DNA from: Amia ocellicauda
Lineage: Eukaryota; Chordata; Actinopteri; Amiiformes; Amiidae
Direction of reading: 5' to 3'
Assembly: GCF_036373705.1 (NCBI RefSeq)
Contig: NC_089852.1
Span: 29,252,707 to 29,316,706, forward strand
DNA length: 64,000 bases
Positions 12,818 to 27,200 of this stretch are shown here, piece by piece. Position 1 is the first letter of the stretch. Every line of letters starts with the position of its first letter. A program made the translations under genes and the position numbers. A model generated the notes under the pieces. The model saw nothing but the letters and a program-made list of their open reading frames with translations. It was not told the DNA's origin and searched no databases.

Positions 12818-15499
12818 ACTGCCCAGCGAGAGAGAAACAGAGGGGCGGGTGGGGGGACTGGGACGGATTGACTCAGGGATTGGGAGACACAGAGGCACTG
12901 ATGGAGGGAGAGAGAAGAGAGATGAGCAGTGTGAAAGAAGAGTGAGAGAGACTCACACAGAGGGAGAGACACTGTGAGAGAGAGAGACGAGGGACAAAGG
13001 GATTGTCTGTAAACTGGAGAGAAAAATTAAGAGGGACACGCCGAGAAGGGAGATACTGGGGGACAGAGAGAATGGATGAAAAAGACTATACGGACAGAGA
13101 GCGACTAAGAGAGTACGACTGGAGAAGAAATGTTAGAAGAGTACTGTTCAGTAGTGCCTGCATACAGATAATGCACTACCAGACTACAACCATATTGGAA
13201 ACAATTTCTGGTACCACACCTAGTGTTAGCTACACACCATTCTGGTTCTGGAGAGGTGTTAGTCCCAGTGAAGATTGAACATGCTTACAGACTGTAGACA
13301 CACTCTCTCAAACACACAGAATAAGATAAAAGGCTTCCCCACACTAGATACTTATTGAGAATATACTGGGGAAAACCCACCTGGTTCTACTAGAAGACTG
13401 GAGCAAACTGGAGTTGTTCAAAAGATCCAGATGATGGTCAACTGGGGATAAACCAGACACACGCTGGTCCACCCGACATATGTACTGGTCCAAGAGTGTA
13501 CTTCTGGTCTTCTGCAGAGTTTTGTTTGACGTAGGGATATTCAAGTAAAAACTTCCTAGCGAAGATCTGCTGGTTGCCAAAATGTACTGGAAATATATCC
13601 TGGTCTGATAAATTTGTCTTGTCAGATTAGTGGTGTGACTGTGGGATCTTGAAAAGTGGCTGTTCTATTGGTTCAAAAGGGGATATGTTTCCTATCCCAG
13701 ACTGAAGAGAAACCGCCGATAAGAGTGATGCTGTGACAGCACTGTACTAATCCAAAACTGCAGATTTACTGGAACAAAGCTGTTGTTGTAGTGATCCCAA
13801 ACTGCAGATTTACTGCAGCAATCTTGGAGATGCTCTGGTACAAAACTTCATATTTACAGGAGTTAAAGGTACATTGGAGATCCAAACCTGAAGATTCAAT
13901 ACAAATTGAGTTGAAACAGAGGTTTTAGAGCTGTGATGACAGAGTTCTGACCCAACAGCAGTGTTTCTGAGATACAACCCAATCCAGTCCACGACAACTG
14001 CTGGAGATGTTCTGGTCTCTGTGAGTCAGCTGTTCCCAGTCGGGTTCTGAAGAGATGTGGACACCACCGCGTAATGAAAGCTGAACTGGTCCCACTGATC
14101 CAACTGCAACAGTTCACTGGATTAGAGTCGCCCAAGTGTCTGAGATCAGGAGGGAGAGAGAGAGAGGTCTTGGAGGCCAAGAGTGCCGTTCTTCTGTTCC
14201 CAACCCGGTCTTATCACAAAGAACAGAAACTGATAGAGACAGAGATAGAGACTCTCAGTCTACTACTTGTGTATTAATAAGGTAGCACTATCCCCTACAC
14301 CCACAGCACACACATACAGCTACAGACACAGCTGCAGAGGAACACAGTCCTTGGCTTCAGGGAGTCACAGTGCAGTCATGTGAACAGCAACTCCACCCCC
14401 CCCCCACTTACAGACATAGCCTGCAAGTGACGGTCCCAATTTCCCCACCTCACATCCACACTGGGATACACACCACCCCTCTCCACCCTGGGACAGCACT
14501 ACACTGCCTGGGGGGGGGGGGGGGGCGGCTGCCAGGACAGAAAAACAAAGGGGGCTTAAAAACAACTTGTTTAAATGTCATCTGATGTTTTTGCAGACTT
14601 GTTTGATGCTCTTTTTGTTGCTTGTCTTGCCATTGGCCACATTAGCAAAGCTCTTCACCGAGAGACTGCACAGAGCTTCTGAGGGAAACTGAAAGGCTTT
14701 TCTCTTGCACTTCTTCACCAACAGCTGTGAAGTCTTTTTTCAGGCTGTCTTTGAATGGTATTATTGGCCAGAGTGGCTAATTAAATGCAAGTAATGTCAT
14801 AACTGACTCAGGAGAGGAGTTACAGCTTTCAGACAAGTGCAGAGTTTATACGAATAAAGGCACTTGGGCAGTGGGTTTCTTTACAAGCCTAGCCTAATCT
14901 AATTGGATCCATCCCATTCTCTCACTCAGTTCAATCAAGTTATATAAGCACCACCATCCTAAAGTACAATGGTTATGAAGCTTAGACCTCAATCACTATG
15001 AAGAGTACCACAGTATTATTAAATTATAATTATTAGTTTATATTTCCTTTAACTTCGATGAATAATGTATATTTTCTATAATGGCTGCAGAATTAGAATG
15101 GTTGTTTGAGGCCACAGATTCACTATTCCCAGAAAGTATGCCAGAGGGATGAAAAGAAATAAAGGACATTGAAATTGTCCTTCACAAGTACCTCTTCATT
15201 GACGCAAAAACTGCGAACACCTCAAAAAAAGAAAAAACAATGTCTTTTGATTATGCAGTGCTCAATACAAAAAATGAACATTTGAAATGAGCTTGTGCCT
15301 TGTATACATGCTCATCCATTTTTAAGGGTTATTTTAGATTCAGATATTTAGTTCTTGCTCTAATTTTCTGATTTCTACACCCAGTTTCCAGCCTGAGCAG
15401 ACCTGGCATTTGAAGTCAGTTAATATAGCAGAAGCTATATGTGTATTATAGCCCTGATAGTGAATAGGATATATGTTGGAGTAGCAATTAAACAACCGA
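12818..15499. other. Upstream flank of the melanoregulin-like gene
   Basis: The first 150 bases are G/A-rich and could hold the 5'UTR and promoter, but no CpG island or TATA box stands out. The segment 13330-14060 repeats CTGGT and GCAGATTTACTG words loosely. A poly-C and poly-G pair lies at about 14395-14405 and 14510-14525. No coding exon was found. Confidence 0.4.
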
Positions 15500-15605
15500 C
15501 AGCTGGTTTCACATATCTTGATTAACAATAGTCTTGCACTACAATACCTACAATTATGGTGGGTAGTCCAAGACTAATGCTTATCTGGATCTGAGAAACC
15601 AGCCC
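15500..15605. mobile_element. Short PIF/Harbinger-like MITE, copy 1
   Basis: About 106 bp with inverted ends: CTGGTTTCACATATCTTGAT on the left and, reverse-complemented, GGGCTGGTTTCTCAGATCC on the right. Same family as the copy at 25731. No coding capacity. Confidence 0.7.
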
Positions 15606-17200
15606 TGAGATAATTAATATGCTATTTAAATACCTCAGAGAGCACAAATTTGTCTTTTGGACACTTGTAACAGATCCTCATATACATTCACATATGGACA
15701 TATATACTGGTTAACACTAAATTAAAACACTACTTGTTCTTGTATCTGTGGTAATTAAGCAATTACATTAGTCACACTCTTTTTGTTATTTTCCATTTCC
15801 GAATGCACTTCAGAACCACAGTCTGTCTCATTCAGAGGCCAGAGCCTGCAAAATCCCACAAGAAATAGTTATTTGAAAATGATATCCATATGAAAAAATA
15901 AGATCTGTCTCAATGTACAAAGCAGACATTTCAGTATAACATCACAGCACTGCATGGGACACTTAACAGTAGGCACAAGTGCCTTTGCAAGCTCTAACCC
16001 GTTTTCAGCATATAACGGTGACAAACTCTTAAACTCTCCTTTTCTTGTTAAAATTTTGTTCAAAGCAAAAACAGATCAAGGGTGTATTAAAAGCACATGA
16101 ACACATAAGCCCTGCAGATCATCACAAGCTTTGTGTCATTACCCAGGGGGGCTGGAGATCACATTGGGCTGTATCTGACAATGCAAAGCCCAGGACTATC
16201 TGGACTGCTCCATATGTTTCTGAGAGCGGGGGGGAAGAGAGAGAGAGACAGAGCTCAAAGGAATGAGAAAGAAGAATAAGGATTGTCACATATCACAATA
16301 TGTCTTCATCTGATGGAGCTATTGGGGGTCCTGGAGAATGGAAGGATAGGTTGAGAAGCGCCACCCAGAGGAGCCGTGATGCCCCCCGGAATCAGATACC
16401 CACCTGCTATTTTTTTAATTAGTTATATTTGCCCAGTTTTATTAAAGGTGATTTTTCCAGATTTTTAGGTTTAGGTTATTCTTCCCTGGGTTAATGTATT
16501 GCAAACTTCGTGCCCTATATGAGGCATTCGATTTTTCTCCTGTATAGCGTGTAGAAGTAGAAAACACTTTTCCCTTAGCTGAGCCTGTGGTGTGTGTTCT
16601 GGGATGCAGACCAATCCTGGAAGGGTGGTTGGGAGGTTCCCCAATCGCCTTAAATATTTGGGGGTGGCGTAGTCTTGACTTAATGGTGTGTTGCTGTCCA
16701 CCCATGACAATAATAATAAATGTATTAAGAACATCAAATATCGAATAATTAAAAATACAATTAGAGAACAAAAAGATTTTAAAAAAAGATTAAAAACACA
16801 TCAGTTTAAGAAAGATACTCTTTAAAAATGTGAGTTAAATATTGAATCATTTAAAGTGCATCTTTAATAAAACATGGCAATGAATTCCAGTCTTAGAGTA
16901 TTATAACTAAAGGCAGGCAAAACGGGCCCCTGTCAGATGACCTCAATGGCTGATATGGAATTAGTAACTCAGTTCTATAATTAGGAATCTTTTAAGTAAG
17001 TGATTTATATGTCTTTAAAAGAGGGCACTGGCCTTCTTGGGAACACATCCATGTCATGTAGGGAGTTAAGCTTGAAAGAACTGCCCCTTACACGAGGCTG
17101 GGGCACACAAATCCTCTTCCACGCGAGCATGAGGGGGCCCCAAGCATGACACGCAGAACTCACGAGGGTCCCGCGCTGGCAGGTTGGCAGGGCAGCTCCC

Positions 17201-17344
17201 ACTTTTTATATTTAAGTAAAGACTCACCAAGGCTGTCTTAAAGGCAGCTGGAAATGTCCCTGTAGACAGAGAACTATTGATTACAGTAAGACTGGACAAG
17301 TCACATAACACAGCCTTCAAGAATTGTATAGGTGTTCTGTCCAA
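17201..17344 (-). mobile_element. L2/Rex-like LINE reverse-transcriptase fragment
   Basis: The minus strand encodes PIQFLKAVLCDLSSLTVINS then SLSTGTFPAAFKTALVS, the N-terminal RT block (finger region) of fish L2-clade LINEs, which reads INxSLxTGxVPxxFKxA. No continuing RT is seen downstream. Confidence 0.7.
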
Positions 17345-17757
17345 AGAGCGATAGAAGTGGACTATTGAAAAGTTGTATTTCTTATTTACTTCCTATGTGT
17401 TTATGTATACAGGGAAAAAGGCTTAAAATCCCAATTTAATAAAAAACTTTGGGGACATAGTTTGGAAACGATCAGATTGATATAGACAGAGGTCAGTTAT
17501 ATAAAATCAAGTACTTACTAAATAAAAGTACTTACTTACTCCTTAAATATTAAATAAGTTTTCAGTGGATTTTCCCTTAATTACTCTATGGATCGTTTTT
17601 CAACATCTTTGATCTCATAAGTTTTCATATTCCTCTACTCCAAGTTCAAGCAAATGCCAAAGTTATTACATTATTAAGGTTTGTTCATGTTATGAAAACA
17701 TTCAAATCTGTGGTTATAAGATGGCTTCTATTATTCAAAAGAGATCAATTATCATAA

Positions 17758-17798
17758 TTTATTGGCAGACACCCTTACCCAGACTGACATGCAATTAA
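17758..17798 (-). mobile_element. L2/V-SINE type 3' tail, isolated
   Basis: Read on the minus strand it contains GTCAGTCTGGGTAAGGGTGT and CTGCCAATAA, a diverged form of the GTAAGTCGCCCTGGATAAGG / GCGTCTGCTAAATG tail shared by fish V-SINEs and their L2 partner. Confidence 0.55.
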
Positions 17799-18889
17799 AT
17801 GAATAAAAAAAAAAGATGGCTTTAAAAAATATGACTGAGGTAACTTCATAATGCAGATATCAATTGCAAAAATAAGTGTGATGAGTACATCTGAAAGAGC
17901 CAGTAATACAAAGGGCTATTTTTTCATACTGATTGTTTCACTCATTGTGTGACTTGTAGCAGTGAAGTGGGGACTGCTGCTCCACTGCTACATTACCACA
18001 GTGCCGGCATCTGGTCTACAGTATAATACAGACTTACGGCTTTTCACTGTAAATGCTGATCAAAGCAGGACTGTCCCCAGACTACAGTGGGGAACAGGAA
18101 CAGCAGTGTTAGGATAGAGGGGCCCTGGCTAGCTAGACAGGTTGCGTTCACTGTTCATTTCCACAAGAGTTAATTCTCAAATCCCCGCAGAACCTGGACC
18201 CAAAATACACACAGATACAGATGCACAACCTTCCCAAGGCGATGCATGTGACTGTGATACAGAGAATAGTTGAATATGGTGCTTGTGGGGCGGGGGAAGC
18301 AGTTATGAGCAACTCCACTCTATTCTGCAGTGTGTCCCGCCCCAGGGAGACGTGCACAATGGCTCTGTGTGAGACGACCTCCTACACAAGACGACATGGT
18401 GAAAGTGTGTGTACGGGACAGAGAGAATGCAACAAAGCCTCCATTCAAGCATTTACTGAAGCTATCCTGTCTGCATCCTTACATCTATCCCACATCTCCA
18501 ACCCATCCCCACGTCTCCGATAGATACATATAATGGAGTATAACAGTGATAAATGCAATAATCATATTCATAATAATAATGTTAGATCTATTTTCACTGA
18601 AGGAAGTAAACACTCTGCTGATGCTGTGCCGGGTCAGTGCTGGTTGACCCTCCTCCTCAAGCTTTCAGGTCAACACACTTTGTACCCATATACACGCTTT
18701 CACACTCATTAGATCAAAAATCATAAAAACAGTTCCTTTCTGGGATCTGTATTCAAATATTTTGGATATTACTTTAAAAATTAAATTTAATTATTTTAAA
18801 ATAAGTTTCTGCTGTTTGTATTTAATTATTTTTAATAGTTACTCTTCACAAACCATATTTAAAAATATATTTAAATACAAGTAGGAAAT

Positions 18890-19600
18890 ATTCACACCCC
18901 TTGGACATTTCCACATTTTGTTCAGTTACAACCTGAAGTCTTATTGGATTTAAATGGGATTAATTCCATCTGATCTATAGAACCTATTCCACACTTTCAA
19001 TGTGGGAAACCATGGGGGGGGGGGTGAAAAAACTAATAAATTAAAAATAAAAACATTAAGAGTCTTTATTAGATAAGTATTCACCCCTTTTGCTAAGAGA
19101 ATCATTAAAAAGTGCTCCACATAATTTTGGATTAAATTAATCTGACTGTAAAAAAGTATCCATGTGTCAAGAATAGCTCAGGTACTCTTCAATATCTGGC
19201 CTGTATGGAAGAGTGGCAGGAAAGAAGCCATTTCTGGGAGAAAAAACAACAAAATAACCCATAAAATCACACTTGGAAATTGGAAAAAGGCATGTGTGAG
19301 ACTGAAGAGATGTGGAAAGAGATTCAGTGGTATGATGAAAACACTTTAGACCAAATAGTTCAATTTTTATGTCTGGTGCAAACCCAACACAGTACCTCCA
19401 TCACCCAGGGAACATCATCCTTCCTGTGATGATGATGGTGACAGCATCATGATACAGGACTGGCAAGCTTGTCAGGGAGGGCATCCTTCACCCTTCACAA
19501 CATCACAGTATGTATTTTATCAAAGCAACGACTCAACCATGAACACCAAAGAGCTTTCAAAAGGACTCTGGGACAAAGTTGTTGAAAGGCAAATGGCACT
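18890..19600 (+). mobile_element. Tc1-like transposon relic with transposase remnants
   Basis: A terminal-type start (ATATTCACACCCCTTGGAC) at about 18890 is followed from about 19170 by transposase remnants: WKSGRKEAISGRKNN, then VRLKRCGKRFSGMMK. After these come the segments for CLVQTQHSTSITQGTSSFL and, after stops, WWWQHHDTG, which is the PSPxxPSLxWWWQHHAxGM region of Tc1 proteins. A further piece at 19545-19600 resembles the end of such elements. Frameshifts and stops make it inactive. Confidence 0.75.
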
Positions 19601-22600
19601 ACCAATACCTTGTCCCTCCAAAACGGATGTCCGAGCAAGACCAATTAACAAATGTTTCAATGTATGTATGTATATATCAAATCCTCATATATATTTAGAT
19701 TCCTACCTGATTTCCGTTGCTCCACAGAGGCAGATTGGTTCCTGTAAGTTGTGCAGGAAGGGAGAACAGGGGTCGCAGTTTGAGATGAAACGCATCCCGA
19801 GTGGGAAAATGTCTTGTACTTCCTTGGAATTGTGTATTTGTCTTATGTTAAAGTATTAATAAGATATACATTTGTTTAAGTGTGTGCAAGTTGGCCTGTC
19901 ATGGCAGCTGCGTGACATCACCCTTTAGGGGAGGCGGCAGCACAGCGAAGGAACCACAAAATGGATAAAGGGGAAATACGATATTTTCTTTGCATATTAT
20001 GAATCTAGATGAACAGTGATTTAAATTATATTTTGGCAAACTTATTTTAATAAATTTTGTTTGTATGATTTTGTTTTTTTCTTCCGAATACCCCTGGTGA
20101 CCTGAGAATTGGTGTATGCATAGTGGGACGACTTAAATGGTACCAGGCCTATAAAGCTAGGTCTGCACTAGAGCAGGGCAGTTGGGTTTTATGTCTGCTC
20201 CTGAGCTGCTATTATTCCAACTACGTTGACCACGGGATCACACTATGCTCTAGACAAACAAACAGTTTCAATTGATCTGATCAGGTGGATATGAAGTAGG
20301 AAATGCAGTTTCTAGGTCATGTGCTATTCAATATTATGCTTTAAACATCAGTAGAATTTTAAATCAGTGCTATAAAACCTGCAAGCCAGTGTGGGAGTCA
20401 TCCAGTTAATCAGCTGATCAGACATATTAAATTACCCTGTGCTTGGTAGAAACAAAGCCCAAGAAAACACTGTGGCCATACAGGAAAGGAGTTTGAGATC
20501 ACTGTTCCAGGAAAAGATCCCGTTACAATTAGCACCTTTGAAATCGATAGGAACTGCAAAATTAAACAAAGAACATAGTCATGCTTTGTATCTTTAACAA
20601 AACAATGTAGGCATAAAAATGTTATACACATCCAGTTGATTAAATAACTAGATAAGTAATGGAGAGCACTTGGATGTTGTGTAGTCTAGATTCTAACCAG
20701 AAACACCTGGACTGATCCTGGCCGCTGTATTTACCTTCACATTTTTCTTCAAGGCATAGACACATTTGTTACACTGAACAGACTATAAAGGACAAAGCTT
20801 CAAATCCAATGCAGAAAGCAGATCCACACTGGGATGACTAACACGTCCGAGCAAACAGCATCTTTAATCCTCTTTATAATAATCATGACTTTTATTATTA
20901 AGATCAATTATGTCATCATAATTCTCCTTGTTAATACAATAAACAGCAGCATTTATATACACATCTTCACCACAGCACAGTGCCCACATTCACACACACT
21001 CATATTTCATCCTCACTCGCCTGGGATTTAGGACATGGAGACTCTTGGTATGGTCACATGTGGGGCGGTTTAGCCCAAAATAATATACACAAAAAGACAC
21101 TTCTGTTCAGAGAGAGACCAAAGAAATTCAGTAGAAACAATAACTTTTAACAACACCCTAAAGCTGATGGCAAATTAAAACTCCAGGACAGTCTGTCTCA
21201 CTGCAAGATGACAATGATTGCATTAGACCCCCAGATCGAGGCCAGACTGAAATGCCACCGAACTGGTCAGAGCTTCTACTCTTCAAGTACCCGACTTCAT
21301 TAAATGAATAAGACCACAGTAAAGGACCAGTAGCTAGAACAAAGGCAGCATTATCAGCGTGCCCTGATGAAGAGTTATGCTGATGAGCCCTGGGACATAC
21401 GCATGCAAGAGGACGGCCATTTTTCACGGTGTGAGTCAGCCCTGGCAGCGGGAGACTCGGGCTCTTGTAAGGCAACTTAAGTAGACATCTGCTGACGAGA
21501 CATCATTAACGGCTTGGAGATTAAAATCAGACTCCCCTTGTATAGGAGGCCAATCCATTTCAGGTGTGATGTACAGCATGTTAGTAGTAAAGCAGAAAAT
21601 AATCCATGTGCATTCACAACAAATGTATAGTCTATCAATGTACAATTGCTCCAATAAGATGGCAAACACCATGATCATACAGAACAGCTTTAATACAACA
21701 GGAGTCTTATCCACAACCTGTCCAGACAGAGGAGGGGGCCACATAGTAACTGGGATTTGACCAATTATGGTGTAGAACTGCTTCCAGGTGCCAACACAGC
21801 ACCTGGACACCTACTCATACAGTTAGTGGGGAGACTGTGTTCATGCCTGCTTAAGGAGCAATGTCTGTAATCCCTGTGATTTCCTTGTTGTGCGACTCCC
21901 ATATTTTCTGATTCTTTTTTCCCCGGACGTAGCCTATTCTCATGCTAGATTAACTGTTCCAGAAATCAAATCTTCTATCTTTAATCCCCCCAAACTCTAC
22001 CTCTTTGTAGAGTTTCAACAGTAAGACACAGAGCCCTACAATACACACCCTGATCAGTCCATGCATGATGTAAAAGATCACGCTCCTAGAAAGGGGTGTG
22101 ATTGAGCCAGCTCCTTTTTATGCTTGGTGTTGCAGTGAATGTTAAAACAAAAAACTAAAAGTCAATTAAAGAGAATAATGAACACACAGGAACATCAAAT
22201 AAGTACTGAAATAAACACCAGTTGAGTCCAGCTCAGCTCAGTGTGACAGTAATATGATCTCTTTTATACAAATCCACACATCTTATACACAATACCAGGC
22301 ACAAAACAGAGGATACAAAAACGCATGCTTAGTGCAGTCGAGTGCATCAAGCAGGGCCTAATACAGAAGGCTGATATTTATATAATAAGCAGAGAAAACC
22401 GTTTGGTGTGAGTGTGATGTTTTTAAGACCGTAGAGATCACTACTGTGGCTGGGAGGTCAACTCTGGAGCTCTGATAACATACCAATGGTCAGGATCCAC
22501 CAGACCAAACTCTAGATTACTTCCTTGATGATCAACATAATTAAATTAATAATTGGCTACAAAACCAGAACCAGGACCAGGACTCTACAGCAACAGACAT

Positions 22601-24250
22601 AATAATATACACTGATCCCTTCCCTTAGTTACTAACAGAAGGCACAAGTTCCAAAAATGTGATTGGCAATTCAAATGGGGGAGGGAGGGTGTTGGCCACT
22701 GTGCTGCAGAGAGATTATCCATAACCTCCATAAATCACTGCTAGATTTTTGTGTCAATGAAAAAAAAGCCATAGGGACAGGACTAATGACCCCACTAGCA
22801 GAGCAAATAAGTCAATTCAAGTTCTACAAGCTGTACAAATAATACTCATTAACCAGAATTTTCCAAAGATCTCCTTTGGAGTGAAGACGTAACGTGTCAG
22901 TACATCCAGAAACTGCAGCCGGTAAACCTGAAGTGCTGTGCAATGGGAGTCTAAGACCAGTCCATGAATAATTAAAACGTACATAAACAGGTCTCAGAAG
23001 ATATGTTCACTGATCACCTTGTCCCTGTGCATTCTCTTCTTAGACTTGCAGTAACAAAGAAAATATATCAATATATCAATAAAACTAAAAGCCCTACCAA
23101 TGGGACAATCTTGTCTAGACTGTTTTAAAATATAAAATGCTAATTAAAAAAGCTGAAATGATATTTCCTGCTTCAAGACAATACTCACTACAGCGGTAGT
23201 GTTCAGCTGCTGCTCTTCCTGCCTGTGACCCCCTCGCCCCTCCGCTGAAGGAAAGAGGATAGTAGATTGGCAGTAATTTGGCACTTGGCTCAGTCATCTA
23301 CACAGTCTTTGCCACACTTAATGCTTGGGGAACAGCAGAACAGTTTTGGGTCACAATGATCATCCGTCTCGGAGGGTAAAGGGCCAGTATAGTGCGTTTG
23401 CTCACACATCTCCCTTTTTCTTTTTGCAAGCGAGTGTAGTTTACAAGTGTACTATTATAGCCTATCCTGACACATTCAAACGAGCACCCAAGCCAAGACT
23501 GGAATTGTGTGGTTTAAATATCAGCCTTCTGACCTCCTCCCCTCTGTGCTTGGTGTAATGTCAGATATATTTCATCTCCATATGTTTGTATGGCAGATGT
23601 TTGCATGCATGTATATTTATAAATGGACAGTTTTGCTGCCTACATGTGCAGTGAACAACATTTCTACATTCAGTTTACTTGACCATGCATCTGCACCATC
23701 CTGAACACTTAGTTCCATCAGTAACATCTCACCCCCTGCACATTAAAAAAAAAAAAAAAAATTGAAAAAGGACAGGGAATCAACCCTCATAGCAAATACC
23801 ATGTCTTACCCAGTCCTTACTACTGGGAATTGCACTGTAGTCCACCAATGTACCCCTCCACTGCAGACACCCTTCATGAAATAGAAATCATGGAGCAGAG
23901 CATCACAGTAGGTGGCCCCACCAACAGCAGGCAAAACGCACCGGGCATTAATTAGAGAGAGTTCATTAAAGTGGCAGAAGTGGCAAGAAATGGATGTCTA
24001 GTTTGATTAAGAGGTTTTGAGATCTCTCTCAGTGTGGAGAGCTGCAGTTTTGTTCCTTCCTTCTCCATGGAGAAGCAGTCACAGACACACACCCTTCTTC
24101 AGGAACAGGGTTCAGTTTGAGAGGTCCCTGCCCCCACCTGTCTTCATACAGGGGTCTGTGTCTGTGTGAAGAGGGGAATGTGAGAGGGGGACGGCCACCT
24201 CCGAGCTCATAGTTCCCCTCCTGGCCTTCGGTGGCGCTGCAGTCCCCACT
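19601..24250. other. Gene-free stretch and 3' flank of stard3
   Basis: No exon, no TCAP-like or PNMT-like coding block (the mammalian neighbours) on either strand. The stard3 3'UTR should occupy part of 23600-24250. No AATAAA was seen on the minus strand there; a TATAAA variant exists near 23612-23620. A-rich run at about 23745-23761. Confidence 0.5.
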
Positions 24251-27200
24251 CTAGCGAAGGACGGAGCGCAGCTCGCTGATCCTCTGACGGAGGTGGGACA
24301 CAAACTCAAACATGGTGGCAGCCAGGCTCTGGTGGATGAGGTAGCGTGGTAACCGGCCCTGCGAGGGAGAGAGGGTGGAGAATTTAAGATCTAAAGGTCT
24401 ATTTACTATGAATAGATTGATGGATGTTTTTCACACAGTTGCTCAGCAAGACAAACACACTTGCAGATATTAAAATATGCCGAAGACGACAAGCACATCA
24501 AAGAGGTTAAGAAGGACAAACAGACACAACCAGTCTGACTTTCTCCTCTCTCTCAAACTGTGGAGCTCTGACCTTGAGATCTGTGTTGAGGACCCATATG
24601 AAGGTGCAGACCGATGGGTTACTGTTGGACTTCAGGACCACGAAGCCCCCTGGACCATTCTCACCCCTGGGGGTGAAACACAATACACATGAAGAGACAG
24701 AGACAGAACAGCTCCACCCAGAATGTGCTTAGAGCAGGACGTCCCCCCAAACTGAGCAGCCGGGTAAGAAGGGCAATGGTCAGAGAAGCCGCCAACAGGA
24801 CTATGACAACTCTGACAGACCTACACCGTTCCATGGCTGAGATGACACAAGCTACCCATGTGTCCACATAGCCATGCAGGCACCACTCCTACAGGAAATC
24901 AGGATGTTGTCTCTTTGCCCCTCACCTGACATAACGGCCATGGGGTGGCTTGGTCTCGTGAATGGTCGCCATCCCTGCGGAGATGTACCGGTCACGCCTC
25001 CTCTCTACTCTCCTCACATTCACAAAATCCCTGAAGGGGAGAAAGAGAGTGAACCATATTTAGGGAGGGGGAATGGCAGTCAAAGCTACAGCATTACATC
25101 ACATAGAGACTGAAGGAAGTGCAGAAGGAGTAGAACACATAAAGATGGCAAGAACGGTGAGAGTGGGGAAAAAAAAGATTAAATCAAAGAGTTAGTGCGT
25201 AGTCAAGTTACCTGGGTGACACCACACCCCCCGCTGCTCCGGCTGACACATCATAGGAGATCAATGTGTTGTCGTCCACTCGCTGCAGGATCTAAGGCAC
25301 AGAAAACACGGTCACATTTAAAGCACAGAGGGGACCATGGTGAGACACACACACGGCTGCTGTTTCATTTCTCCCTGGTCTACGACGTGCAACCCAGATC
25401 CACGGACACAAACATCTCACATGATTGCCTGAAGATCTAGCTACGCAGGATGACGTTCTGCCCCCATCGAAATATGGAAGCGTTATTTCCTCATTTTAAC
25501 TGTATTTTTTCCTGTATTTAAACTATTGTTAGTATTATTTGTTTGGAAGATGCCCTTACCCAAGGGTGACTTACAGGTTACCGGAGCAATACAATACTGC
25601 AGGAAGATTGATTTCAGACTGGGGTTTTGATTTGATGCATCAATTTTATTGGAAATTTAGGAACAAATCAAATTTGTTTGTTACACAACCACAAATCTGA
25701 TTAGGCGAAGTGGAGACCATGGCTGTTTATGGGCTGGTTTCACAGACCCAGATTAACACTAATCTTAACCCAAAACTTTATTTTTGATAGGGTAATCCAA
25801 AACCAGAGCTAATCTAAGCCAGTGATACCAGCTGTATAACTAATTTGACTACTGGAGCTGAAGTTATGGACAAATATAGATCTGGAGACCATAAAGAAAA
25901 TTAAAAAAAAGGAAACCACTGCCTGCTAAAATACTTTACCTTGATGCAGATGAACAGAAAAATAAAATATGAAATATCCCGAGGGAGACATTGTTGAATT
26001 AAAAAAAAAAAAAAAAAAACTACAAGATGTTCTTTGTTTGAGATAGTCTTATCACGAGGTTGATAGTGATTATCAGTGTTGGCGGGGATAGAGCACACCG
26101 TAAACAGTATAGTTTTTCTTTATTTTCTTGATTAAAAGGTCTCATGACAATGAATCAATACATTCTTGCCAGGGAGGTAGGGTGGGAGTGACAATTTACT
26201 GCACGTATTCAGAGTGTTGCTATTCAAGAATCAATTGTATCTGGAAGACATGATGATTTAAGTCAATGCCGTATAAGGGAGGTTGTATAGTTGTAAAGTT
26301 TCAAAACCCTAAAAAAGCCAGTGTAATGAAAGAAAATTAATAAGATATTAATCATAACCTTCCACGAAAGAACGCCCATTTTACAGAAGCCAAATCCTGC
26401 ACACGTGGTCCCAGATAACCCGTAGCTTAGATTTGCAGGGATTTCTCGTACAAGAGACAGACTGGCCCGGCCCAGCGAGGTCATTACCTGGCAGGCAGAG
26501 ATGGTTCTGTTCCACTGCACCATCTTCTCTGGCTGTAGGATCACCTCCTGGTACACCAACTCTGCCTGGCACTGCATGAAGGCCTGGCACACACAAACAT
26601 AGGGAAGTCATACTTAAGCCAAAGACACTGTAGTGCCCAATGATACTTACATATATTTGCTGAGCAAGTAAACATGACAAAAGCTGTAGTTGTCTTGCTT
26701 AATTGATTTTATGTTTCTCTTAGTAAAAGTCAACAGAATGTACAATAGGTTACACTGTTCCTTTTGGTGACTCAGTTATCTTTTATATAAGGTTTATTAA
26801 ATTATTATTCTTCCTTTCAGACTGCTTCATCCAGGGTGATTTACATGGTTTAATATGTTCTATATTTATAGGGTAGCAAGATCACTAAAAAAATAAATCT
26901 ACCCATTACAGTGAATACAATTATTACATCTTCAAAACAAGTTAATACTAAACAACTCTACTTTGGCTTCTGTGTGCAGTCCCCATGGATTTGTAGAATA
27001 CTGGATGTGTGTGGAAAAGTGATTGATTAGAGAAAGAGATGGGAGATTACCTTAAGGATGAATGTCTTGCCATGGAAGGGGATCTCCAGAGAATACACAG
27101 CATCTCCCAGTTCCTGAGAACACAGACACACATCAAGACGTTTTTAAATAAACATTTGGAGCCATTTTATTTTTTCTTCTATACACCCATGTTTAATGTG

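Noticed and set aside
16442..16771. Two overlapping minus-strand frames of 88 and 109 codons
   Set aside because: Two frames open over the same DNA, AT-rich, no conserved motif; not supported as coding.
19601..24250. Search for a TCAP or PNMT orthologue 3' of stard3, as in human
   Set aside because: No matching coding block on either strand; the next gene is the melanoregulin-like one.
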